This document shows, piece after piece, positions 42,901 through 51,159 of a stretch of 64,000 nucleotides of DNA (the stretch's first letter is position 1; each line of letters starts with the position of its first letter). This DNA is from Halobacteriovorax sp. HLS (lineage in GTDB: Bacteria > Bdellovibrionota > Bacteriovoracia > Bacteriovoracales > Bacteriovoracaceae): positions 682,001 through 746,000 of the forward strand of contig NZ_QOCL01000003.1 in NCBI RefSeq assembly GCF_004006665.1, read 5' to 3'. Below the pieces are notes generated by a model. The model was not told the origin of the DNA, ran no database searches, and saw only the letters and a list, made by a program, of their open reading frames with translations. The position numbers and the translations under genes were made by a program.

Positions 42901-45421
42901 ATTTAACAAGATTCTTATCGATACTTGGAGACCAACTCTTGCTCATGAAATTGGACATAATATCGGTCTTAGACATAACTTTATCGCTTCGTATGATAAG
43001 TATAACCATAAGTTCAATGCTGCTGATACTTCTAAGAGAAGATACTCATCAGTTATGGATTATATGCTTGATGATCATGTAACTTACGACGGTCTTGGGC
43101 CATATGATGTACACGCAATCAGAGCAGGATATGCTGGTTTACTAGAACTTAACCCAACAAGTCCAATTGCTGCTGCTGCAAAAGTAGAAGTAGATGGAAA
43201 GAAATTTGTTAAGATCAATGATATCAAGAAAATTCTAGGTCTTGATGTATGGAAAAATCTTGATACTAAAGACGTAAAGAAAATTGGAATCAAGAAATAT
43301 GAATTCTGTTCAGACTTAGAGGCATCTGTTGGAAGCACTCCTATGTGTGCAAGACACGACTGGGGAACTTCACCAGAAGAAATCGTTGACCATGTAATCA
43401 TGTCAATGGAAGGAACATATGCTATTTCTAATATTGCAGGAGATAGTAAAACTTTCTCAAGAAGCCGTGGAGGAGCTGCTGCTCACTACTTCGGAAAGCT
43501 AAGATCAATGAACGAAGAGTTCTTATTCCAAAGAATTCACAATCAACCAATGTTCTTTGACTACGCAATGTTAAATGAAGAAGACCTAAGTAAGTTTGAT
43601 GATGAAACAAGAGCATTTATCGAAAGAGATAAGAGCTTCATCAGTGCTATCTTTAAGTCATTTGAGTACTTAGAATCTAAAGTTAGACAACCAGGTGTTA
43701 CTACAGTAACAAATGATGCAAGTTCACTACAGAGATTTGTACCATTTGTTAGACTTGAAGATGAATTAAATGCAGAAGGTCTTCCTACTGGTAACAAAGT
43801 ACAAGTTACAAAGCTGATTGAAACTAAGGCCATCGAAAGTATTAACTTTGATAATGAAGGAGTTATCTCAAATGACTCTGCGACTTCTTGGTACACAGAT
43901 TCAAGAAGAAAGGTTAAAGGAAGTGATATTGAGCGTGTATATGCACTACTATTCTTAACTGAGAAAGGTTCTAACTCATACAAGCACTCTTATAATAGTC
44001 TGGAATTTCCATACTACTTATTAAGTGACAGCTTAACTGAGAGAATTCAAAAGCTACAGTCAGAAATCTTAACTGATTCATTGACTCCAGCTGCTCTTAT
44101 CGACGGAAAAGTAACTGAGTTAGATGCACCATTTACAACAAGAACAACTGATTTCTTAAGACAGTATGCTGCAATCACTAGTGCACTATATATGAATGTA
44201 GATGATCTTGGCCTTGAGAACCCAGGAAGAAGCTTTAGAGTTCTTTCTACAAGAGATGTAAATCAAGTTGGTCAAATTGGACTTCAAGAAATTGCCGGAG
44301 AGAAGATTTACTTCCCTTCTGCTGATGATGCTAATACTGCAAAAGAGATCTTAGTCAATGCAGTGGCCCTTAAGCACTTAATTGACTCAGGTGTTGAAGA
44401 AGGAATTAAGCAAGTTGTTTCTCTTAACCAAAACAAAGGGAAAGAGACTCTTTATGCGACTTCTGAAGTTGGTACGGTAAAAGAGATTAACAGTGTGATC
44501 GTTGGTAACCCTAACTTTGCAGGATTCTACAATACAGCAAAAGAAGAGCAGCTAGCACAAATTGCACAAATTAAAGCACAGATTCTTGCTATGATAGGAA
44601 AGAGTGAAGTTGTTGAGCAACCAGCGACTGCTGAAACTGAAGAAGAAGTTTCAGAAGAAACAGAAGTTGTGGCAAGTGCTGAGACAGAAGAAACAACTGA
44701 AGAAGTTTCTTATGACAAAGCAGCTCTTGAGCAATTAAAAGGTCAGTACAACCTATTTACAATCATTGCTATCAACAAAGCTTTAATGACAAGTGAAGGT
44801 ACAATCGCTGAAAGATTAGAAAGAGCGCAAGAAGAGTTTGTAGCTCCATATACTAAGACACATGAGGCCCTATTTGACTTTGAAATGGAGTTAGCACAAG
44901 TAACTGTTCCAGTTCCAGCACCAGTGCCAGGAATGCCTCCAGTGAATGCTCCTCTTAATATGGAGTATGTAAATGGTAAGCTTCAGTTGTTTGACTTTGT
45001 TAAAGCAATTGCAACAGATAAGCTAGAGCGTCCATTTGTACCAGTGAGCCAAATTGGTGATACAGAAGCTCAATTAAGAGCAGAGATTATGGCCGTAATT
45101 AAAAGAGAATGTGTTGAAGGATGTGATCCTCAACAAGCTCAAGCAAAAGCACTTACTCAACAAATGGTAAATGGTTTTGAAAAAGTAAAAGGAATCTTAA
45201 CAACAATTGCGAAGGCCAACCCTATTGATGCGGCGATCTTTGCAAATGCAGATTCAGAAATTGAAGTAACTAATCCGAACGTTAGAGCACATATCTCAAG
45301 CGTTACACCAAACTCGAAGCTTAGTTTAAATACTGGCGTATCGATTGGTAGTACTTACAAAGAGCTTGTAAATAATGCTAAGTTCTTAGAGCAGCTATAC
45401 TTCATGCAAACAAATAATTAA
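39917..45421 (+). CDS. Giant lipoprotein zinc metalloprotease (metzincin-like)
   Basis: The start at 39917 follows AAAGGAG and begins a lipoprotein signal (lipobox S-A-S-C); longer frames upstream lack support. The 1834-residue protein has one zinc site, H1010-E-I-G-H1014-N-I-G-L-R-H1020, the HExxHxxGxxH pattern of metzincins. About 25 residues later S-V-M-D-Y is a Met-turn. This resembles DUF5117/DUF4953-type proteases. A Glu-rich low-complexity stretch lies near residues 1570-1595. It is likely to be surface or periplasmic and to degrade large proteins during predation. Confidence 0.85.
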   Translation: MKNKKNLLLNLTLAAVLSASCAKELPDDPTDHVKDNVYPASLFDQSVVVTVEGEENGILAVEADEEIQGVWALNAKKYRKVVNVEGDELLKRFFKNVELESSTPGEKIKINFNLTKGHLVAFVDKSHASSTSPHLQELSAGEEKGTPVFQYSIGSWGILEKVTNSLGEETRTVTIKETIRSQATHVSINSLDSNLEYAGIRGLSKEEQKEIFLKDSLQAKYFTVKDIKAISPKHNIFNSEKFKSFTDATLLKSFLNSETIFFHTAINKKDLDKEELRKLKQGLHNTVLKACTQKDLELLKFEGNLEDCVTKAVLSKSLTLKTQKRDQEADTKEKLATISLEDALEDAKVLLVKMSQDDELKEYSLVDLKEEFTNFDGKTLLKVSELEKKEYFYRKVLIDAPNTFEVTFAGTATDVTLVKISFEEDKMSIKRARSILGKDGETEVDEEALLSFPVKYYRLVNEINGRRLVSPKHIEATHTEEGAIAAVDFSNNMEINDLNSVLDSDLAACFVGTTETEINDLFAGKRSGKHMINFTLDTSRGVNTHRCGGESDAGAQANLKFKERVSMMEYKKDRAETTDLNIPFDAQKKLGFGFFTGMKVTGQGYSQDTDSEKSNTYLPSRFDIKNCKQVEYVLTGIPLKDGGKNNGTTDLRNRLITSTHKVINDLNEGFYKALKGTALDRANCTTDGSNKPVLTLSIERDANISGNKVKVCKDYETNGNKAGCEKIVLPVVERAVMGDLDKNYVYYMQKATSYPILGLGGAHKNPLTGEVISASVYQYGGNMKNGIEWMIESYNALKKWQKLTEETRQVIAQQATEADVAEANAEIADVEPSTSTAAETHASASESAERLINRINTERTLNRTASINLRDRRILDFKDRIAPAGEVKLSEKYKSLLEKRTANNINLYKQAMLMQDIMNAKNTPEEINKVLLKHENPIAHAKHEMIESLSWKTVNGKKVKKDICLHTRDASIVSSVISKLHDDYNIDKISKSANGFNKILIDTWRPTLAHEIGHNIGLRHNFIASYDKYNHKFNAADTSKRRYSSVMDYMLDDHVTYDGLGPYDVHAIRAGYAGLLELNPTSPIAAAAKVEVDGKKFVKINDIKKILGLDVWKNLDTKDVKKIGIKKYEFCSDLEASVGSTPMCARHDWGTSPEEIVDHVIMSMEGTYAISNIAGDSKTFSRSRGGAAAHYFGKLRSMNEEFLFQRIHNQPMFFDYAMLNEEDLSKFDDETRAFIERDKSFISAIFKSFEYLESKVRQPGVTTVTNDASSLQRFVPFVRLEDELNAEGLPTGNKVQVTKLIETKAIESINFDNEGVISNDSATSWYTDSRRKVKGSDIERVYALLFLTEKGSNSYKHSYNSLEFPYYLLSDSLTERIQKLQSEILTDSLTPAALIDGKVTELDAPFTTRTTDFLRQYAAITSALYMNVDDLGLENPGRSFRVLSTRDVNQVGQIGLQEIAGEKIYFPSADDANTAKEILVNAVALKHLIDSGVEEGIKQVVSLNQNKGKETLYATSEVGTVKEINSVIVGNPNFAGFYNTAKEEQLAQIAQIKAQILAMIGKSEVVEQPATAETEEEVSEETEVVASAETEETTEEVSYDKAALEQLKGQYNLFTIIAINKALMTSEGTIAERLERAQEEFVAPYTKTHEALFDFEMELAQVTVPVPAPVPGMPPVNAPLNMEYVNGKLQLFDFVKAIATDKLERPFVPVSQIGDTEAQLRAEIMAVIKRECVEGCDPQQAQAKALTQQMVNGFEKVKGILTTIAKANPIDAAIFANADSEIEVTNPNVRAHISSVTPNSKLSLNTGVSIGSTYKELVNNAKFLEQLYFMQTNN

Positions 45422-45438
45422 ACACGCTTTAATGAATG

Positions 45439-45462
45439 GGCCTCCTTCGGGAGGCCTTTTTT
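45439..45462 (+). terminator. Terminator of the metalloprotease operon
   Basis: GGCCTCC-TTCG-GGAGGCC forms a seven-pair stem capped by a stable UUCG tetraloop, followed by TTTTTT, 17 bases after the stop codon. Confidence 0.93.
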
Positions 45463-45500
45463 GTGCCCATAATTCTCGTCAATTTTTATCATTTATAGGA

Positions 45501-45525
45501 AGAGTTTTCTTCCCGAGAAAACTCT
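45501..45525. other. Perfect hairpin upstream of the DksA-like gene
   Basis: AGAGTTTTCT-TCCCG-AGAAAACTCT has a ten-pair stem and a five-base loop. It lies in the 180-base gap before the dksA homologue, with no T-run. It could be a protein or RNA regulatory site. No gene is seen between 45463 and 45647. Confidence 0.45.
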
Positions 45526-45647
45526 AAACATCTAATATTATTGTTTTAATAAACTCTCCAGAATTTATTCATCTTTTGGTGTTAATATTGTTCATCTTAA
45601 AGCCGTTACTATGCTTGTTAATCATGGCCCATGAATGGGAGGAATAA

Positions 45648-46028
45648 ATGAAGAACGAATACTTTAGTGAAGAATTCTTAGATGACCAAAGAGCTATGCT
45701 ACTAAAATTAAAAAGTGACATACTAAATCATATGAGAACACATGAAATTGAAGATATTAGTCCAGATCCAGATCAAGTGGTCGAAGAAGTAGATAAGAGC
45801 CAGGTCTATACCTCTCAGCGCATGAGTATGGAGCTAAGAGAGAGAGAGCTAAAAAGGCTCCATGAGATAGATGAAGCACTCTACAAGCTCGAAGAAGGCC
45901 AATATGGGCTCTGTGAAGAAACAGGAGAACCTATTGGTGAGAAGAGACTACAAAAAATACCTTGGGTTAGACTTTCAATAGAGGCCCAAGAGGACTATGA
46001 ACGAAATAGGAACACTTTAGCTGCCTAA
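45648..46028 (+). CDS. DksA/TraR-family RNA polymerase regulator without zinc finger
   Basis: The 126-residue protein has the coiled-coil-plus-globular DksA layout, with the K-L-E-E-G-Q-Y-G-L-C-E-E-T-G-E-P-I-G block. Of the four zinc Cys only one remains; the others are replaced (C-E-E-T and S-I-E-A-Q). It would act at the RNA polymerase secondary channel, likely with ppGpp, but without needing zinc, like Pseudomonas DksA2. GGGAGG lies before the ATG. Confidence 0.88.
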   Translation: MKNEYFSEEFLDDQRAMLLKLKSDILNHMRTHEIEDISPDPDQVVEEVDKSQVYTSQRMSMELRERELKRLHEIDEALYKLEEGQYGLCEETGEPIGEKRLQKIPWVRLSIEAQEDYERNRNTLAA

Positions 46029-46052
46029 GGTGATTCTCTATCCTGGTATAAA

Positions 46053-46081
46053 AAAAGGCCTCGCTTAGTGCGAGGCCTTTT
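46053..46081. terminator. Bidirectional terminator between dksA-like and ferredoxin genes
   Basis: AAAAGGCCTCGC/GCGAGGCCTTTT is a 12-pair stem around a five-base loop. A T-run follows on minus; plus has four T. It lies between the two convergent genes. Confidence 0.92.
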
Positions 46082-46103
46082 CTATTTGAAAGTAAAATTT
46101 TAA

Positions 46104-46943
46104 TTATGCTTTTGCGAACTTGATAACTTCAACTGGACAAGCATCAGCTGCTTCTTCAACCAATAATCCGTTATCTAAAGGAGCACCTGGTCTGATAATA
46201 CAAGTATCGTCAGTAACTTCGAAAACTTCTGGAAAGATAGCTTCACAAGCATCACAGACAATACACCCATCTTCAATCCATACTTTTGAAACAGCAAAGT
46301 TCTCTTTAGCAGCTTCACCACTACCACCAGCTCCAGCAAACTCTCCAGCAAACTCCGGATTAGAAGAAATTTTTAACGCTTTATTTGAAACAGGAAGTGC
46401 ATCAGCAATAAAGCTTCTCTTAGGGTTAGTGAAAACTGGTTTTGGATAATTTAATGCATTTTCTTCATTGAAAGTCTCAGCTAAAACAGTTGCACTTTTA
46501 TAAAGATCTAAGAACTTTTGACCTTTAAACATAAAGTGATGTGCAATACCTTCCTTAGAAGACATAACCTCAACTTCAACAGATGCATTAGCAATTCCCT
46601 CAGCATTCATTAAGTTCTTGAGATCTTCACCAAAGTCTAGGTCTCTTGCGAATGTTGAAGTCGCAGTATCATATGATCTTGTTAAGTCTACTTGAGTCGG
46701 ACTTCCAAAAGGGTTAAATAGTCTAATTCTGATATTGTCGAATTTCGCTGGCTCACGTGAGCTATTCCACTTAAATGAAAATGCAAATCCTGACTCACCA
46801 TTAGCAGTCTTTAAAATTGAAAGCTTCGGTCTCGCAAAAAGAAAATGTAGACCACCAGAAAGTAAACTTACTACACCAATAGTTACTACTAGTCCTACGC
46901 CAGCAAGAAGAGCAATCCCCATAGCAATGAAGGTTGTATTCAC
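46104..46943 (-). CDS. Membrane-anchored protein with C-terminal ferredoxin domain
   Basis: This 279-residue protein starts at GTG with GGGAG upstream. It has one N-terminal helix (about 5-32), a region of about 180 residues of unknown fold, and a ferredoxin domain (about 222-279). The [4Fe-4S] ligands are C-I-V-C-D-A-C and a late A-C-P-V-E-V. The fold resembles single-cluster ferredoxins of the Fer4_13 type. It may pass electrons at the inner-membrane face. I do not know a homologue with this layout. Confidence 0.8.
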   Translation of the reverse strand: MNTTFIAMGIALLAGVGLVVTIGVVSLLSGGLHFLFARPKLSILKTANGESGFAFSFKWNSSREPAKFDNIRIRLFNPFGSPTQVDLTRSYDTATSTFARDLDFGEDLKNLMNAEGIANASVEVEVMSSKEGIAHHFMFKGQKFLDLYKSATVLAETFNEENALNYPKPVFTNPKRSFIADALPVSNKALKISSNPEFAGEFAGAGGSGEAAKENFAVSKVWIEDGCIVCDACEAIFPEVFEVTDDTCIIRPGAPLDNGLLVEEAADACPVEVIKFAKA

Positions 46944-47067
46944 TAAAATCTCCCTATATCAGTACATCTTGTTCATTAGAACAATTTCATTAATCAGTAT
47001 TTACCTTATAATATAAACACTTTATGAGGGTTAGCCAACCAGTTTTAGAAATCTTGGCAGAGTTTTT

Positions 47068-48003
47068 TTACACAAGCTTAACAGAAAGACCAACTCTAAC
47101 CCTCAAGAGTTCGTCCTCAACCTCACATAGCCCTAGTAGCTTGTCATTGTGGTAAACCCAATAAAGACCATTGGTCTTTTCTTTGCGTAGCACCATTCCA
47201 TTGGTGAATTTGACCCCTTCATCTAAATCTAGAGATATTTTGTCAAAATCTAGAAAATCATCAATGGATGTAGACTTTTCAAATATTTCAAACTCAGTAT
47301 CCCTTAATGGCCAGTTATCTTTATTTAATGCATTTTCACATCGAGCGGGACCAATTGAGGAGCGAACTAGCTCTTTGAGAGTTCCTCTAGTACCAAGTTT
47401 TTGGGCAATATCGTCAAAGAGTACTCGAATATATGTTCCAGAACTGGCCGTAACTTCGAAGCGAACAATATTATCTACGACACTGAGCAATTTAATATTA
47501 TAAATTTCACGCTCAACTGGAGGCTTCTCAATAATGACCCCTTCACGGGCCCATTCATATAGTGACTTGCCCTCATGCTTAGTTGCTGAAAAAGCAGCAG
47601 GGCTTTGCATATACTTACCTTTAAACGAGCTAATAATAGAGCCTAACTCTTCTTGAGAGTAAGTCCTAACTTCGTGGTGAACTACTTGTTCTTGATCACC
47701 AGTAAAGTCCCCTGTTGGTGATTCAACACCAAGAACACCAGTAGCGATATATGTCTTAGGATAGTGAGCATGAACATAATCATTGAACCTTGGCCCAAGA
47801 CCAATGGCTATTAATAGAACCCCTTCAGCGAAAGGATCAAGGGTTCCAAAATGACCTATTTTCCCAAATCCTTTTGGAAGATGATATTTAAAGTGCCTTA
47901 CTACATCAGAGCTTGTCATTCCTACAGGCTTGTAGACATTAAAAACTAAAGGGCCAAATAAAGGCCCCTCGTTATACTTATTTCTATTTCGAGATCGACT
48001 CAC
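47068..48003 (-). CDS. truB: tRNA pseudouridine(55) synthase TruB
   Basis: TruB makes pseudouridine 55 in the T-loop of most tRNAs. The catalytic Asp56 sits in H-F-G-T-L-D-P-F-A-E-G, and Y-K-P-x-G-M-T-S-S and G-T-Y-I-R are also seen. Length (311) is normal. The GTG start overlaps the rbfA stop (GTGA), as in most rimP-nusA-infB-rbfA-truB operons. Confidence 0.96.
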   Translation of the reverse strand: MSRSRNRNKYNEGPLFGPLVFNVYKPVGMTSSDVVRHFKYHLPKGFGKIGHFGTLDPFAEGVLLIAIGLGPRFNDYVHAHYPKTYIATGVLGVESPTGDFTGDQEQVVHHEVRTYSQEELGSIISSFKGKYMQSPAAFSATKHEGKSLYEWAREGVIIEKPPVEREIYNIKLLSVVDNIVRFEVTASSGTYIRVLFDDIAQKLGTRGTLKELVRSSIGPARCENALNKDNWPLRDTEFEIFEKSTSIDDFLDFDKISLDLDEGVKFTNGMVLRKEKTNGLYWVYHNDKLLGLCEVEDELLRVRVGLSVKLV

Positions 48004-48353
48004 GAAATCCCCTTACCTTCTTCACTTTCTTGCTTTAGAAGATCATCAATCTTCTTTTCATCTTCAAACTGAGAGTCGTAAATAAAAGTAACAGTTGGGG
48101 TATGTCTCATTTTTAGAAATTTAGACAAATAAGTTCTAAGCTTTCCAGATAAACCATCCATCGCCTTTTTTATATCCCCTCTTTTAGTAGGATCAAAAGT
48201 ATCCCAATAAAGGGTCGCATGAGAGTTATCATCAGAGAGCTCTACACGAGAAAAACTAACAAAAGTTAATCTCGTATCAGAAACTTCGCTTCTAATAAAA
48301 GTATTAGAAGCGTTTAATATTTTTTCTAGAAGAATACTTTTCTTAGAAGACAA
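48000..48353 (-). CDS. rbfA: Ribosome-binding factor A RbfA
   Basis: This 117-residue KH-like protein aids late 30S maturation. The family pattern of S-D-x-R-L-T-F-V-S, A-T-L-Y-W and a C-terminal R-x-T-P-x-V-T-F-x-Y-D is visible. It begins at TTG with AGGAG six bases upstream, three bases past the infB stop. TTG may limit its output. Confidence 0.92.
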   Translation of the reverse strand: MSSKKSILLEKILNASNTFIRSEVSDTRLTFVSFSRVELSDDNSHATLYWDTFDPTKRGDIKKAMDGLSGKLRTYLSKFLKMRHTPTVTFIYDSQFEDEKKIDDLLKQESEEGKGIS

Positions 48354-48356
48354 GCT

Positions 48357-51137
48357 CTACTCCTGCATCTCAGACATAGCTTCTTGGGCCTCAAGAGCCG
48401 CTAGCTCTTTTGCTTCAGCAGCAATCTTCTCTTCTTTAGCTACATCTTCAAGAGTTCTCTTCTTCTCAACCAGCATATATGCTTCGAATTGATCATTAAC
48501 TCTAACATCAGTAAAGTCTTCAAGTCCGATACCACACTCAAAACCATTTTTAACTTCTTTAACATCATCTTTAAATCTCTTAAGAGACGACATTTTCCCA
48601 TCAAACATGATCTTACCGTTTCTAAGTAAGCGGATATTACATCCAACTTTAATCTTACCGTCAATTACTGAAGAACCAGCAATTAAACCAATCTTAGGAA
48701 CAGAGAATGTATCCTTAACTTCAGCTCTACCGATGAACTCTTCGATTGTGTCAGGATCAAGCATCCCTTCAATAGCAAGAGTAACATCATTTATTAATTC
48801 ATAGATGATCGAGTAAGTTTTAATATCAAGATTCTTCTCTTCAGCAAGTCTTCTTGCAGTAGTATTTGGTCTCATATTAAATCCTAAGATGAAAGCCCCT
48901 GAAGAATCGGCCAGCATTACATCATTATCATTAATAGCTCCAACTCCACCGGCGATAACTTTAACTTCAACTTCCGTATTAGAAAGTGCAAGTACGGCCT
49001 GCTTAATTGCTTCAAATGATCCTTGAACATCTGATCTTATAATTAAGTTCAATTGCTTAGTCTCGCTACCTTCAACAGCGGCCGTAGCAAAGAAGTCCTC
49101 AAGAGAAACTTTTGCTTTAGGCTTTTCAGCAAGCTTCTTTCTCTCAATTGCTCTGTTTTCGCATATCTTCTTAGCTTCTCTTTCATTTTTTACGACATCT
49201 AACTGATCACCTGGACTAGGTGCTTTAGCCAGACCTAGAACCTGAACAGGAGTCGATGGACCAGCAGAGTTAAGCTGATTACCAAGATGATCTGTTAGAC
49301 TTCTAGCTCTACCAAAAGTTTCTCCAACAACAATTGAATCACCTTTTTTAAGAGTACCTTTTTGAATAAGCATTGTAGCAACTGGTCCACGACCTTGCTC
49401 AATCTTAGATTCTATACAAACACCTTCAGCGCCACCTTCATCACTTGCTCTTAGCTCCAACATTTCTGTTTGAAGGGCAATCGACTCAAGTAGATTATCA
49501 ACACCGTCACCATTTAATGCAGAAATAGGTACGAATTGAGTTTCCCCTCCCCATTCTTCAGGGTTAATCCCAAGCTCAGCGAGCTCTGACTTAATCCTAT
49601 CTACATTAATTCCTTCTTTATCCATCTTGTTTACTGCAACAATCATAGGTCTATCAGCATTTTGACAATACTTAACAGATTCACGAGTTTGAGGCATTAC
49701 ACCATCATCAGCAGCTACTACTAGAACAACTAAGTCAGTAATATCAGCTCCACGCTGTCTCATAGAAGCAAAAGCAGCGTGACCAGGAGTATCTAGGAAA
49801 GTTAAAGTCGAATCTTTAACATCTACCGAATAAGCTCCAATATGTTGAGTAATACCACCAGCTTCACCAGCAGCAACTTTCTCATTTCTAATATAATCAA
49901 GAAGAGTCGTTTTACCATGATCAACGTGACCCATTATTGTAATAATTGGATTACGAGTAGGAAGTTTACTTAATTCTTCTTCCGATAGGCTTTCTTTTCC
50001 AATTACTTTATCTTCATCAAATGAATCATCCTCAACTTTATAGTCATATAAAGCTGCAATCTCATTAGCTAATTGAAGACCAATATAGTCTCCAGACTTA
50101 ACAAGTAAGTTCATTTCAAGACAACCATCGATCATATCTTTCAATTTAACTTTAAGCTTTCTTGCCAGTGTGTCAGAGGTTGCAAAGCCATGAATCTTAA
50201 CAACACGCTTCGCTTCTTTTACTTCAGTTATTTCTGTACTTTTAGAAGGTCCTGAATAAGTTCTCTTTCTCTTAACTTGAGTGTAGAGAGGACGACCAAC
50301 GCCACCAACTCCATAGCTCTTAAGTTCAAGGTCGGCCTTTTCTTTTACAAGGGCCTGTGCTTTATTAATAGTCGATTTCTTTCCAGACATCATAGAAGCG
50401 AGTGCCCCCATTCTTCCTTTAGAAACTTTCTTTTCTTCTTCAGTCTCCCCTGCCGCACCAGATTCTTCTTTCTTTGCAGGTGGGATATAAACTGGAGTGA
50501 AGCGATGTGGCTTATCACCAGTAGACTCATCTTTCTTTGCCTTACTCGGAGCTGAAGCAGGCTTTTCTTCGGCCTTCTTAGCTGCTGGTCTCGAAACAAC
50601 TCTTAAACCAAAAGAAGAATCATCTTCAGCAGGTTTTTCAGTCTTCGCTTCAACGCTTGTCTCGTCGGCTTCAGAAGTAGGTGTCTCAACAGCTTCTTTC
50701 GAGCCGCTTGCCTCTACTGTATCCTTTACTTGCGAAACTGATTCTTCAGGAGCAGCAACGGCTTCAACAATTTGCTCTTCAACTTTTGGCTCTTCTTTAA
50801 CCGTATCATCTGCTTTCTTTCTAACAACAGTCTTGCGTCTAACCACAGTCTTTTTCTTAGTAGCATCATCAGTTCCAGCTTCATCACCAGCAGATTTAGC
50901 AGCAACTTTCTTCGTTGCTTTCTTTGTAGAAGCTTTCTTTCTAACGACCTTCTTCTTAGTAGAAACATCTTTCTTCTCAGAAGTAGCAGCATAGTCTGCT
51001 CTAATACTTGCAACCTCATCATCAGATAAAGCTGTCATGTGGTTACGAACGGCAAGACCCTTATTCTTTAGTTCTTCAACTAAATCAAGAGGACCTTTGT
51101 TCAATTCTTTTGCCAATTCAAAGATTTTCATAGGCAT
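48357..51137 (-). CDS. infB: Translation initiation factor IF-2
   Basis: The 926-residue GTPase places initiator tRNA on the 30S subunit. It has an N-terminal IF2_N domain, then a long low-complexity Lys/Glu/Ala/Ser-rich linker (about 55-300). The G domain contains G-H-V-D-H-G-K-T-T (about 404), D-T-P-G-H and N-K-M-D. The C-terminal domains II to IV are complete. GGGAG precedes two possible ATGs (51137 or 51131); I keep the first. Gaps to nusA and rbfA are 22 and 3 bases. Confidence 0.97.
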   Translation of the reverse strand: MPMKIFELAKELNKGPLDLVEELKNKGLAVRNHMTALSDDEVASIRADYAATSEKKDVSTKKKVVRKKASTKKATKKVAAKSAGDEAGTDDATKKKTVVRRKTVVRKKADDTVKEEPKVEEQIVEAVAAPEESVSQVKDTVEASGSKEAVETPTSEADETSVEAKTEKPAEDDSSFGLRVVSRPAAKKAEEKPASAPSKAKKDESTGDKPHRFTPVYIPPAKKEESGAAGETEEEKKVSKGRMGALASMMSGKKSTINKAQALVKEKADLELKSYGVGGVGRPLYTQVKRKRTYSGPSKSTEITEVKEAKRVVKIHGFATSDTLARKLKVKLKDMIDGCLEMNLLVKSGDYIGLQLANEIAALYDYKVEDDSFDEDKVIGKESLSEEELSKLPTRNPIITIMGHVDHGKTTLLDYIRNEKVAAGEAGGITQHIGAYSVDVKDSTLTFLDTPGHAAFASMRQRGADITDLVVLVVAADDGVMPQTRESVKYCQNADRPMIVAVNKMDKEGINVDRIKSELAELGINPEEWGGETQFVPISALNGDGVDNLLESIALQTEMLELRASDEGGAEGVCIESKIEQGRGPVATMLIQKGTLKKGDSIVVGETFGRARSLTDHLGNQLNSAGPSTPVQVLGLAKAPSPGDQLDVVKNEREAKKICENRAIERKKLAEKPKAKVSLEDFFATAAVEGSETKQLNLIIRSDVQGSFEAIKQAVLALSNTEVEVKVIAGGVGAINDNDVMLADSSGAFILGFNMRPNTTARRLAEEKNLDIKTYSIIYELINDVTLAIEGMLDPDTIEEFIGRAEVKDTFSVPKIGLIAGSSVIDGKIKVGCNIRLLRNGKIMFDGKMSSLKRFKDDVKEVKNGFECGIGLEDFTDVRVNDQFEAYMLVEKKRTLEDVAKEEKIAAEAKELAALEAQEAMSEMQE

Positions 51138-51159
51138 TATATGGACTCCCTATCCTTAT

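Noticed and set aside
50497-50994. Plus-strand frame inside infB rich in Ser and Ala
   Set aside because: It is a shadow of the low-complexity linker of IF-2 on the other strand.
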